A DNA stretch of 64,000 nt, from positions 85,778,087 to 85,842,086 of the forward strand of contig CM043966.1 in assembly GCA_014529385.2 (NCBI GenBank). The letters are read 5' to 3'. A program made the translations under genes and the position numbers. Below are positions 1 to 11,490 of the stretch, one piece after another. Each line of letters opens with the position of its first letter. The stretch's first letter is position 1. The notes beneath the pieces were generated by a model, which made no database searches, was not told where the DNA came from, and saw only the letters and a list, made by a program, of their open reading frames with translations. The DNA comes from Adiantum capillus-veneris. Its lineage: Eukaryota > Streptophyta > Polypodiopsida > Polypodiales > Pteridaceae.

Positions 1-99
1 ACCCCATCTGATAGAGTGACAATCCTCTTGGCTTGATCCTTTTGGCTTTTGAGTTGCTCCAACTTCCTCTTTCTTCCACCATTGCCTTTTTAACTTCTT

Positions 100-640
100 T
101 TGGACTTCTATGAACAACATCTCATTCCTTCAAGACTTCTTTTCATCATAAATTGGAGTGTATAGATTTTAGTTTTGAAATCTAGGAAACAATAGAATAA
201 ATTTTCAAACATGTGAAGCTTGACTTCTTTAGGTTTCTTTAGGTAAGAAACATCAAAGGATTGTTGAAAACTCTCCAAAATCATCTCCATACCCCTCTAG
301 TACATTGTTAATTGCTTCTTGCAACATTGACATGTGTAATGCATTTGAACATGACTTCCTTCTCTTTTCCACACAACCTTTATGCCATTTGTGTGCGTCA
401 TCATAAAATTTAAAAACTTCTTCCAAATCCTCTTTTGTTTTGTAAAATTCATCATCATAAAATGATGCATTTTGAAAACATTTAATCGAATATAGCTATC
501 GCACAATTTTGGAATGCACTCTTCAACACATATATCCTCCTTCTTGCAAGGCTTGCACATGTAAGGGCACTCTTTTATGCAGTGACCATTATTTCCACAA
601 ATCACGTGCTTCTTCTTCTATATCATTGCTTGAATATCCA
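100..640 (-). pseudogene. Cysteine-rich coding remnant, unrecognised
   Basis: Reading right to left, one frame (about 605-480) gives a cysteine-rich stretch resembling a zinc knuckle whose first cysteine is missing (C-G-N-N-G-H-C-I-K-E-C), followed by more paired cysteines. Around 480 the plausible coding frame changes to a hydrophilic helical segment containing F-Y-D-D-E-F-Y and A-H-K-W-H-K-G-C. Frames are broken and no start can be defended. It could be the remains of a transposon-encoded or host zinc-binding protein. I do not recognise the family, and coding origin is inferred only from composition. Confidence 0.25.
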
Positions 641-1968
<1,328 letters not shown>

Positions 1969-2029
1969 GGACCACTAGACGACGTAACCAAACCACAAGC
2001 TACATGTACTGGAATTGATATTTTTGATA

Positions 2030-2640
2030 AATTGTCATGGATTATTTGATTTATTTTTTGAGCACCGCAATGTTAAAATTGATATGTGGAAATATGATCA
2101 CTTGTCGGGTGTTGTGCTAGTAGATCAACGAACTGGTACATGCAGGACAATAAAGCGATAGCAATTGATTGAAATAAAACTACCACCATTGGATTACGTG
2201 GCAACCCTTAGCATTTTATGGTTCATTCATAAGTTGAGATGTAGATAGTTGTTTATTATTGTATTGAGCTCTTTATGAGCAGTGACTAATTTTATGCTTG
2301 AGTGTGAACTGATGTAACCAATTTTGAGCACGACCTCTATCTATAAATTAAATATGTGTAAGAGGGACACGCTGACTCTTGCACGAGGAGACCAGTGCCC
2401 ATGTCTATTCTTCTCTCCTCTCCTCTCTTCTCTCTCATCGTGCCAGCGTAGCACTTCACTCTAGGAGGTATATCTGCACGCACTCTCATGCTCTCTCACA
2501 CTCTCTATCTCTCTCTCATCACGTATAACATTGATTAGGTGCTCGGGCGACTATTTAGATATGCAGATTGATGGATTATATCACCTATGGCATGCTATTT
2601 CTTTATTTTGGTTGGCTCTCTATGCTCCTGTTTGTAGCGA
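2030..2640 (+). mobile_element. Probable LTR 3' part (solo or truncated)
   Basis: The stretch ends next to a clear primer-binding site at 2641. It contains a TATA-like CTATAAATTA at 2340-2349, followed by a pyrimidine-rich leader, as expected of an LTR promoter and R/U5. The left edge is uncertain, because no second copy of this LTR is visible. Nothing recognisable as gag or pol follows, so the element is truncated or a recombined remnant. Confidence 0.45.
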
Positions 2641-2652
2641 TGGTATCAGAGC
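2641..2652 (+). other. Primer-binding site, initiator-Met tRNA type
   Basis: TGGTATCAGAGC is the standard plant LTR-retrotransposon site complementary to the 3' end of initiator-Met tRNA. It fixes orientation (+) and the approximate LTR end. Confidence 0.8.
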
Positions 2653-2829
2653 AATGGACATGCTCCTTGGCTTTGCATGTATGTATAGATACAGAGAACT
2701 TTAGAGTCAATCTATTAAAGCTAAGTGTGTTTTATGATTATGTTGTTAATTTTTGTTTTCTTCTACTTTTAATTTTTCATATTTACTTGGATGCAAGATG
2801 TTTATTCTTGAATAATTCATAGCTAGGTA

Positions 2830-3002
2830 TGGCTCTCAATCTGAATGGCAATTGTACCAATGGTTGAACTGTATATCCATAAATGCAATTGAATGCTCAT
2901 TGATGCATTGAGTCAAATACAAGTAGCTTTCACCTACCAAGCCCAAGCCCCATGCTGCCATATTCAACCATTGGTATGATTGCCATGCAGATTGAGAGTG
3001 GC
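2830..3002 (+). ncRNA. Candidate MIR-like long hairpin
   Basis: The arms 2830-2868 and 2963-3002 pair over about 36 positions, with one A-G mismatch and two G-U pairs in the interior (TTG against TGA in the arm GGCAATTGTACC). The loop is about 95 nt. The near-perfect stem of roughly 36 bp with wobble rather than random mismatches resembles a plant miRNA precursor or a young inverted duplication. The arm does not match any conserved miRNA family I know. It could also be a foldback transposon remnant; no terminal duplication was seen. Confidence 0.4.
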
Positions 3003-3996
3003 TTCTTATGTAGCCTAAGAATCACCAAAAATCTCAGCCACTTAATCTTTTTTTTTTCTTTCTACACCCACCATTTTGTCTTCTTTTTCTTTGGGCAAAA
3101 CTCACAATGGTGAGTAAACTATATTGACAACCACAAAAAATTTACATTTTTTTTTCTTTCTACACCCACCCTTTTTCCTAACCTCACAAAACCGTCGCTC
3201 GCCCTTAAAATCCACCACTATCTTGATAAGCTTTACCTCCACTCTCACAGGATTTATATTAAAAAAAAAGGAGACTCATCTCAGTTTTTTATTCTCGGAT
3301 ACCTGCTAAAGGAAACTACACACACTCACATTATGATGGCTAACCAATTGTGCACACACACATACACTCTTGCTATCCTCACACAAATTTTGCCTTGAGT
3401 CTTCATGAGCTACATCTCTCTCGCTTCCCATTTGCAAAAACTACACCTTAAATTGATTCACCTTGCCTGACACTGACACATGAGAGCGCCAATATGCAAC
3501 ATCCATAAGAAATCGGCAACCGATAGCCGACCCTGCACCAACAACGCCCTACACATCCGTTATGTTTTTACATCACAAGTGTCGCATCTGCCATCCAACA
3601 TAGGGAGCTTTGTGGCACCTGGCAGTGGGCCTATGAACTATTTTACACCATCCACAAGCGTGGCAAGCAAATATGTGAATGTACTTGCCGCAAACCATAT
3701 ATTCCAAATTGTGATTTGTAGCAAAGCAGTGTAATCATTAACATCCCCCCTCGCAATGGAGTCTAACATCAATAATTCCTCTAATTGAGCCGAAGAGAAA
3801 GTATCTTTTGGTGTCTGGCACACACTTGAGAATTAGATAAGTAGAAGTGACATAGACTTGGGTTTTCTGAGAGATTTGCTATCTCTTGTAGCCTCCATGC
3901 ACTAGTTGGGTTTGCTATGTCCCACAAATTGACATTTTATGTATGTGGTTCTCGCTTTGCTAGCATTGATATGGTGAGGCTTGGCAACCGACTGAC
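3003..3996 (+). mobile_element. Probable 5' LTR end of gypsy element F, with unassigned sequence
   Basis: This lies directly upstream of a Ty3-type primer-binding site at 4001 and ends in CTGACA, suiting an LTR terminus in CA. I could not match it to the presumed 3' LTR at 10,399, so the LTR start is unknown. The first part contains poly-T runs and no gene. Several short ORFs here show no family resemblance. Confidence 0.3.
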
Positions 3997-4000
3997 ATTT

Positions 4001-4018
4001 TGGAGCCATTGTCGGGGG
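4001..4018 (+). other. Degenerate primer-binding site of element F (tRNA-Asp type)
   Basis: TGGAGCCATTGTCGGGGG matches the plant tRNA-Asp-complementary site TGGCGCCGTTGCCGGGGA at 14 of 18 positions. Three of the four differences are C to T or G to A, as methylated-repeat decay would give. Confidence 0.6.
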
Positions 4019-4921
4019 CAAGGCAACTTAGACTAGAGAAGAACCCAAAACACTCACTTGAATTTCCATTACTTCCTCTACTTTCAGCTAGAGTAACACA
4101 TTTTCTATCTTTATCATGGGTGAGAGGTGCTTGAGAGTAGAGACACTCGATAAGGACCTCGGGATCTTTAGATAGTAGAACGACTAGGTATAGGATCCTT
4201 GAGACTAGCTACTGGTCGGTAAGGGTGTTACCTAGACAGAAAGTAGGGATTTGAGACTGAAAGTTGCATTTCCACTTTTTGCACTCTTTTTTTATGTTCA
4301 GTAGGAGTAGGGTAAGTAGAAAACCATCAGGAGTGCATCTGGTAAAAGGTGCATTAAAGAAAACCAAAAAAATTGACAAAGTCTATCTTTGCGCACTAAA
4401 GATAGACAGGGGGTTTCTGAGACTAAAACTAAAAAATTGAACTTGCCAGGTGGTAGACCAACTTGTTTAGACTATCCTCATTGATTTTGAAAGCATTTGG
4501 ATCAGTAAAACACTTAGCCAAGCCCAAACATTTTTAAAAAAATGTAGACTTGAGAGAAAATCAACAAGGAAAAGTCAAATCGGCCTAAAACTTGAAACCA
4601 GGGTGTGGATAATTCCTAAAACTCGTGGGAAAATCAATCTGTGAAGAAAACAATAAAAAATATTAAAATCTGAAAGAGATTTGATTTTGGTGCACTGAAG
4701 ATAAAAATCTCACTAGAAGGGATATTTTACTCATTTTTCAATCCCTAGGGTCTATTAGGGTTATAGTACAACTTTTAAGCAAGTTCCATCAAAATTGGAC
4801 CTGTGCAAAAATCAATACACGAAGGGAATTGGGAAACTCAGCATTTAGGATAAAAAAGAGCTAAAAACGTTGGTAAGTGGTCAAAACTTTGTGAAATTCA
4901 TGGTACAAGCTTGAAATCACT
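4019..4921 (+). other. Leader or gag region of element F, no readable gag
   Basis: About 900 bases lie between the primer-binding site and the first readable pol frame. No zinc knuckle or gag block can be read, so gag appears deleted or decayed. Confidence 0.4.
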
Positions 4922-6981
4922 TGAAGAAAACAGCTAATTGGAAGACCAGAAGACCCAGTTGATTTTAGTATACCAGCGGCTTCTGAACAAGAATATTCTA
5001 TAGACGTCATAGAAATTCAAAATAGTGGTTCGGAGCTCAGAGGATTGTCTTGGAATTATGCTGAGGAGTCAACCAAACAAAAAGGTGGTGGGCCTAACTG
5101 GTTGCTTCCATATGATCTGGAAGTAGAGGAATGGAATCTGGGTTCGGAGGAAAATCCTAAAATGATCAAAGTCAACAAGCATTTGAATCCAGTAATGAAA
5201 GAAAAGGCCCAACACATGTTTCAACACTACAGAGATGTGTTCACATGGGAACATAATGATCTCAAGGGAGTAGATCCAGAGGTATGTCAACATCGAATAC
5301 AATTGAAACCAGATGTTAGACCAGTACGGTTGCAAAGGTACAGAATGAATCCCAATTATGCTAAGAAGGTCAAGGAAGAGATAAGATTGATAACCTTCGG
5401 AAGGCTCGATTCATTACTGAAGTAGCCAATAGTGATTGGTTATTTCCCATTGTGGTGGTATCTAAGCAGAATGGAAAGCTTCAAGTCTGTGTGGATTATC
5501 GGAAGCTGAATGCTCAGACCATCAAGGATCCATTTCCCTTACCTTTTACAGACATGCTGCTTGACAAAATTATAGGTTATGAGATGTATAGCGTCATGGA
5601 TGGTTACAGTGGTTATAACTAGTTACAGATTACTCCTAAGGATCGTAGTAAAACGACCTTCATTACTGAGTGGGGAGCATTCATGTATCCGGTGATGTCA
5701 TTTGATCTTTGCAACACTCCAACGACTTTTCAATGATGTATGATGGAAATATTCAGTGAATTTCTCCACCGATTCCTTGCTATCTTCATGGATGACTTCA
5801 CTGTATATTCAACAGAGGAGAAGCATTTACTTTTTCTAGGAATGGTTTTCCAGCACTGTCAAGAAAAGCGGATCTCTTTGAACCCATTCAAATCTGTTTT
5901 CTTGGTCTAGAAAGGACAGCTACTGGGACATGTAGTGTCCATGAATGGTATAGAAATGGCCAATGACAAGATTCAGTGTGTCCAATAGGCCAAGGCGCCT
6001 CACAATCCATCAGAATATTATTTCTTGGGATATATCAATTTTTATAGAAAATTTGTGCACAAGTTTGCTTCCCAGGCATTGCCTTTGTATGAACTCACAA
6101 AGAAGACCAACAAGTTCAGTTGGACTGCTGAATGTGAGGAAAGTTTTCAGAGTCTAAAGAATGCTATTATTAGTAAGCTAGTACTTTGACAACCGAATTG
6201 GGATGTCATTTTTCATGTACATGTTGATGCTTCAGGACTGGAGATGGGAAAAAAAATTGGCTCAGCCAAAAGGAAGAACTGATTATCCAGTATATTTTGC
6301 CAGTCGAAGATGCAGTCAGGCTGAACAAGGGTATACCAATAATGAAAGAGAAGTCTTAGGAATGGTTTTCGGTGCTACCAAATTTTGACACTATTTGTTG
6401 GGCAAGCTATTTCATTTTTATGTGGATCATCAGGCATTATTATTTTTTATCAACAAAGTCATTCTTCAAGGCAGATTGATAAGGTGGACGATGTTCCTGA
6501 TGGAATTTGAGTTTTGCATTTTTTATAAGCCTAGTAAAACCCATTGTGGTGTTGATTTCTTGTCCAGAAGTACGGATGGCTACTCTGAAGCATCTTTTAG
6601 AGATGAGCCAGTGGATGCAAAACTAATTCAGATAACAGCTGAAGAAACACTTGATCCAGAGTTGTACGATGTATATCAATTTCTTTCTAAGGGGAGATTT
6701 CCAGACAACTGGACGCAGAATCAGAAGAAGGCACTGATTATTAAGAGTCTGAAGTGCATCATCATTGGCGGATCACTTTACAGACTAGGAGTAGATGGAG
6801 TTCTTCGAAGATGTGTACCTATGGAAGGTAGAATGCAAGTAATTTCAGAGGCGCATATGGGGATTCTGGAGGACATTTCTCTGCTGATATCACTTACAAG
6901 AAAATTTTGCAGGTAGGTTTGTGGTGGCAAACTTTAATAGCTCATGTCAGAAGCTTTTGTAAAACATGTGATATATGTTAG
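4922..6981 (+). pseudogene. Gypsy element F pol: RT, RNase H, integrase zinc finger
   Basis: Ty3/gypsy pol runs in one main frame with several internal stops. From left to right: a pre-RT segment with F-T-W-E-H-N-D-L-K-G-V (5240-5275), the RT fingers, and the catalytic box F-M-D-D-F-T-V-Y-S near 5785. RNase H follows with H-V-D-A-S-G (about 6222) and D-H-Q-A-L-L (about 6425). The integrase HHCC finger ends in C-K-T-C-D-I-C at about 6981. The stops (at about 5620, 5735, 5910, 5987, 6187 and 6387) make it non-functional. The integrase catalytic core is missing downstream. The F-T-W-x-H-x-D-L-K-G pre-RT block resembles that of element C. This is a dead copy. Confidence 0.85.
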
Positions 6982-7510
6982 AGGATGGGCAAACCCACAG
7001 TAGCAGACATGACTCCTCTAACCCTAGTTTTAGCTATTGTGGCCAATGCGCAAGGGGTTTCAGTAGCAGGTCTGGACGTTCCAGTTGCTTACCGGTTTGT
7101 GTTGAAGCTTTTCTCTACTGAGCAACTTCCCCAGATGGCGTGGAGTCAGAAACCCATCCTAACAACTAACAAATGTTGACTTATCCTCTAATGAAGAAAA
7201 CCCAGGCACTCAGTTGGCTCTTACTGGTCAAAAGAGAAAGGACACGCAGGAGGAAGCTGACAGCTCTAAGAGACCAAAAACTACATTAGCTAAGAGTAGT
7301 GCTCTCTTAAAGCAGCTAGAAAGTCAAGTCAAAAATGTGTCTATTGAAAAATCTCTAGCAAACTAGCCGGCTAGACACACCAACCTCCAGCAAAGACTAC
7401 TATTGGGATTAGCCAACAAACTAAGTAGAGTTCAGCAGTCACCAATCCTGGAAAAGACCAGCCTGACAAGACCAGTGCTCAACAGTACACACTGATAAGG
7501 GAAAAGGTCT
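6982..7510 (+). other. Junction between truncated integrase and accessory ORF
   Basis: The integrase DDE core expected here is absent. One short ORF (6985-7179) has no resemblance to integrase. Downstream frames are rich in K, Q and S and broken. They may be the decayed N-terminus of the accessory protein that becomes readable from 7514. Confidence 0.4.
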
Positions 7511-7513
7511 GAT

Positions 7514-10039
7514 GTGCCTGCTAGCCCACTTGGTAATTCTACTATCCCTCTCAGTGAAATGGCTTTGGCCTTAACCAAAAGGGATAAATTACAACAACTG
7601 CAGACTCATCCTCTCAAAGAACGATTGATTCTGCACAAACTTGATTATACCACACTACCATATATGGCTCTTGTTATAGTTTATGAGCCAATTGCCTCTG
7701 ACCCAGCAACGATCAATGATGGTTGCTCAATGCTAATCCAGTCATCCTGGAATACAATTATCCATGCATTGGGACAAATGATGGATGCCTCAGCATCCAC
7801 TGCTGAAGTGACCAACTTACAACTTGAATTGAGGAACAGTGAGCAGCAAGTTGAAAAGTTAAAACAGGATATAGGGGCACAGTCCTTGAGGCATATTGTT
7901 CTTGAAAATCATTCAACCAGGACAATTCAGACGCTGGAAGGTAAGCTGACAAAGATTGAGTTTGAGATGAGGCAGTTGAGAGAAGAAAAGGCAGAGGCTA
8001 AGAGAGTTGTTGACAGATTTGAAACTATGCTAAGGATGAAGAGAATTGAATTCAACTCATTATTGACCAGCCACACTGCATTGAAATCCTATTTAATAGA
8101 AAGATATATATATATAATAATTTGGCTGATATTTTGAATCCAGAAGGCAACACCGTCTTTTATATGGATAATCTGAGGGTGCTCATGGAAACCATGCAAA
8201 GTGATTTGCAGGATAACTTTCTGAGTATAACAGTGCTTTGGCAAATCAAGCCATTATGGACTATATAGAGAACCAGAATGACCTTGATGAGGATTATGAG
8301 AAAGCAGAAGAGAAGGATGAAGAGGAGAAGGATGAGCCGGCAGACATGCACAATGATGATAATGACTCTCCTCCATCACCATCTCCAAGATCTGGTGCGG
8401 GTGGATCAGCTACCATAGGGGGCAGTCGACCCACTCGGACCAACCAGACCAGTATAAGGATCAGCAATCGGGAGATCAAGGGGCCAAAAATCAGCAAAGA
8501 TGCAACACTGAAGACTCCCGAGTACACCAATCACAGCACTGTGCAGATGAGAAAGGGAAAGCTAAATCTTAGTAATTAGCATGGTAGAGGAGATGAGCAT
8601 GCATTGAAGCTTGGCTCTTGGTTGGATTTGCATCACTAAGCCAAGAGTTGTTGGTGTAGGCCTCCCTTCTCACAAGCTTGGAGTAGGTGATAAGCTTTCC
8701 ATTAAAGCTTGAGAATTTGAAAGGTGATGAGCAACATTCATTGCAGCTCATCACACTGAACAAAAGGCTAAGACATCAGCAAGCTCCAATAACCAGGGTG
8801 TATTTGGAGGATGATGTTCTTCTTTCTGATTTGGAACATTTTCAGAGGTTATATGTTGGCGCCAGAGAAATGGTCCAACATTGGAAATCAGCCGCTTTCC
8901 ATGATCAAGAGGTGTGCCAACTGCCTGAGCATCCTAGCAGAATTCAGTTGCTAGAGAGAGTACCTGAATGGGCACTAACCTCTGATGGTAAGCTGGTCAA
9001 TGCACAGTGGCAACAGTAGTCTACTGTAGATTGTCATTCCTTAGCCATTGAATTAGAGCTCATGCTTGGGAATAGGCCCACATCCAAGTGTATGAAAGAG
9101 GTCAGAAACCAACTGAAAGAAGTCCTACTACAAATGCAAATTGCCATAGGAGTTTTGGACCAGAGGGTACAAGCTATGATTGAAGATCAAGCTTCTAGCA
9201 ATAAGGAACCACAAACTCAAATGGTAGTAGGGGCACATGCAACTGCTCTTCGAAGATTGTTCCAGCGGTTACAGTCACCAGGAAGATGATACAGCAGGAG
9301 AACCAGACTGTTCTAATTTTTTTAGAATTTGTACCTGATTCCCCAGTTCTCCTGTATGCCTTGTCTGGTAGGGAAACTGAGATGCCTAGATTTTTCCTAG
9401 TCTTGTATCCTCAACATCTGGAACCAGTGGACTGGCTCACATACTATAACATCACTGGTGATCTTCAAGATTGGTATGAGCGGGCCATTGTAGAATGGAA
9501 AACCTGGCAAATGCTGATCAATGATGCTCTTCAATTAGATGATGTCTAAGAGCTACAAGAAGAAATGTAGAGGATCAAGCTCTGTATGGGACAATGGAAA
9601 ACCCAGCTCAAAGGTCTTACCAAGGTCACAAATCAACTGCTTCAACTCACTGTGGAGTCCTCTAAAATTCTTGAAAAGGGTATTACGGCTAAACCAGGTT
9701 TGGGGCCACAGTACAGAGAAATGGTTGAGATACTCTTTGAAGCTAGGATTAAAACAAATCAACCTCTCCCAGAAGGATGGATCCATACAACTTTGCATTG
9801 TCATAACTTGGCCCGATGCCGTCTGACAAAGGGTAGACGTACGATGTATGATCCCGACACCAAAACATATAATCCTCTCACACCTTATGAATTGGAAATG
9901 TCCACAGCAAGGCGGGATCAGCTTGAGTAGGAGGCCATTTATCGACTTCCAGAAGGACAATGCTGGCATTGGATCTTCTGAAGCACCAGCACAAAAGAAG
10001 GGCAAGAGGAAGCGGGTTCAGTGGAAGGATATTGGGTAG
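7514..10039 (+). pseudogene. Accessory ORF (aORF) of element F, plus-strand copy
   Basis: This is an unrecognised protein in pieces: 7514-8137, about 8110-8570, 8716-9289, 9286-9549 and 9586-9950. In order it shows a probable coiled coil (about 7800-8060, many E, Q, K, L), an acidic stretch (D-E-E-E-K-D-E and similar, 8290-8370), a Ser/Thr/Arg linker, a segment with M-G-Q-W and L-L-Q-L-T-V-E (9584-9660), and a C-terminal block with K-G-R-R and L-T-P-Y-E (9808-9940). It lacks RT, integrase or zinc-knuckle motifs, and no membrane segment was seen. An R1 fragment interrupts it at 8571-8715. A homologous copy lies inverted at 11,491-13,600, which shows that the reading frames were once coding. 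The position between pol and the 3' polypurine tract suggests a retrotransposon accessory gene. Function is unknown. Confidence 0.6.
8571..8715 (+). repeat. Repeat R1, partial copy (R1a)
   Basis: This matches the right-hand part of the longer copies at 13,835 and 34,522, from AGTAATTAGCATGG to AAGCTTGAGAA, with few differences. It breaks the aORF frame, so it arrived after the gene. It holds internal complementary motifs (GGCTCTTGG and CCAAGAG). Class is unknown, probably a small non-autonomous element or an LTR fragment. Confidence 0.8.
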
Positions 10040-10263
10040 TTCCATCTCAGAATCAGACGGTGGATTTTTCCAGTGAGGCGCTAGAATTTCTTTGGGTGGA
10101 CACCCTTGGAATTACAATTATAGGGGTGTTAAGAACTCAACAAGCATGAAATATGGCATAAAGCTAGCAATACCAGTAGAGCTAGTAGCTTCAGAGTGGT
10201 ACTATCATGAGGAACATCGACTGACTTAGGAGGAACATCGGCCAACTCACCAAACAGACAAAT

Positions 10264-10290
10264 GGGTTTAGGGTTTAGGGTTTAGGGTTT
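10264..10290 (+). repeat. Interstitial telomere-like repeat (TTTAGGG)n
   Basis: Nearly four units of the plant telomere heptamer lie in the 3' non-coding part of element F. This is too short to be a telomere. Confidence 0.9.
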
Positions 10291-10385
10291 GGCACTCAAC
10301 CAGAAACTCAGACGGATTCCTCAACATCGTTTTAGAATCAGGTAGTAGATTTTTCAGAAATTTTGGAGTTATACCAAAATTCAAG

Positions 10386-11240
10386 AGAGGAGGGAAGGAT
10401 GTAGAAGGCGAAGACAGCTCCAACAGGCGAAAACTATCTCCTAGAAGCCGGACAGTGCATTTTTCACACAACAATAATTACCACGCCAATTACTACAGTA
10501 ATTGCTAGAAGCTATAAATAGGACCCATTACATTGTAATCGGGTTGCTTGTCTTTTGGCTTTTCACTTAGTTTTCTTGGTTTTAGCTTCCTAAGCAGTTC
10601 CTGAGCTACAATCTCTTCGCCTGTAACTCCACTTTGTAATCATAACTAATGTAGTCAATTGAGCTTCAGTCTGATATACCCTGTACTAGTTATTCATGAA
10701 CTATGAGTCTGAATCTAAAACTGTAAACACTTTTCCAGTCATCCAGTATATTTCTCATACTATTCTAGTTCAGTTAACTATTCTAGTCCAATTTTCACCT
10801 TCTATCCCAGTTTCTCTGACTGAACTGATGACTTACCACTAGCTGTAAATTCTAACACTGGAATCAGCTATCTGAAGAGATCAGCTCCAATTCCAGGCTA
10901 CAAAGTTGATTAGCCTTGCTAATTTAATACTAACAAGTCATAGACAATCGTTGGAATGAGCTAATCACTTATGACAACTACTCTAGGTTGGTCACTTAGA
11001 GGTAGTTCAAGTCAGATCACGACTTTAGACATTCAATTAGACAAAGACTGAAATGAAATGTAAAGCTTGGAACTGAGATACAGATTGAAATTGAAAACTG
11101 ATATTCGAAATTGGAATTGGAACATGTATTTAGATTAGTGTAAGCAAAGTACAACAGTGTGAGCCAAGTCTGCTCCGAGCTTAATGATGAGAGTTACAAA
11201 GGAACAAGAGCATGAAGAGCTTCAAGACATCAAGCAGTGA
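10386..11240 (+). mobile_element. Putative polypurine tract and 3' LTR of element F
   Basis: The purine stretch AGAGAGGAGGGAAGGA precedes TGTAGAAGG at 10,399, the likely LTR start. The minus-strand copy has the matching AAAGAAAAGGGGGAAGGAGA followed by TGTAAATGG (about 11,425-11,395). A good TATA box, GCTATAAATAGG, lies at 10,510-10,521. The 3' end is not fixed; sequence to about 11,240 has no gene. Confidence 0.45.
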
Positions 11241-11244
11241 TAGT

Positions 11245-11490
11245 GAGAAGTTCATAAAATTGAGTAGTTAGCCCTACTTATCGCCATCGGACTAGGCCTT
11301 TGAAATATTGTGTATTGTATCGGTTTATCAAAGTGGCCTTGGTAATTACCAACCCAACTGGCCAGCCGCCCATCTGAATCTTTGTTTGGATGCTGTTCAC
11401 ACCATTTACATCTCCTTCCCCCTTTTCTTTGAATTTTGGAACGTTTCCAAAATTTCAGCATACCCCTATGATCAATTGAGCCGTATCAAT
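11245..11490 (-). mobile_element. Truncated polypurine tract and LTR start of the inverted F-like element
   Basis: Read leftwards after the inverted aORF, the sequence repeats the order seen in element F: A-rich purine tract, then TGTAAATGG. It is truncated against the end of the plus-strand LTR near 11,240. Confidence 0.45.

Noticed and set aside
2641-2652. tRNA-like sequences at primer-binding sites
   Set aside because: Only 12-18 bases match tRNA 3' ends. No cloverleaf was found, so these are primer sites, not tRNA genes.
3480-3823. ORFs on both strands near 3.5-3.8 kb
   Set aside because: No recognisable domain, mutually overlapping, and located in probable LTR sequence.
9553-10005. 150-codon minus-strand ORF
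   Set aside because: It is antisense to the conserved C-terminal block of the plus-strand aORF, which is supported by the homologous inverted copy.
10264-10290. Chromosome end or telomere
   Set aside because: Under four units and flanked on both sides by element F sequence.
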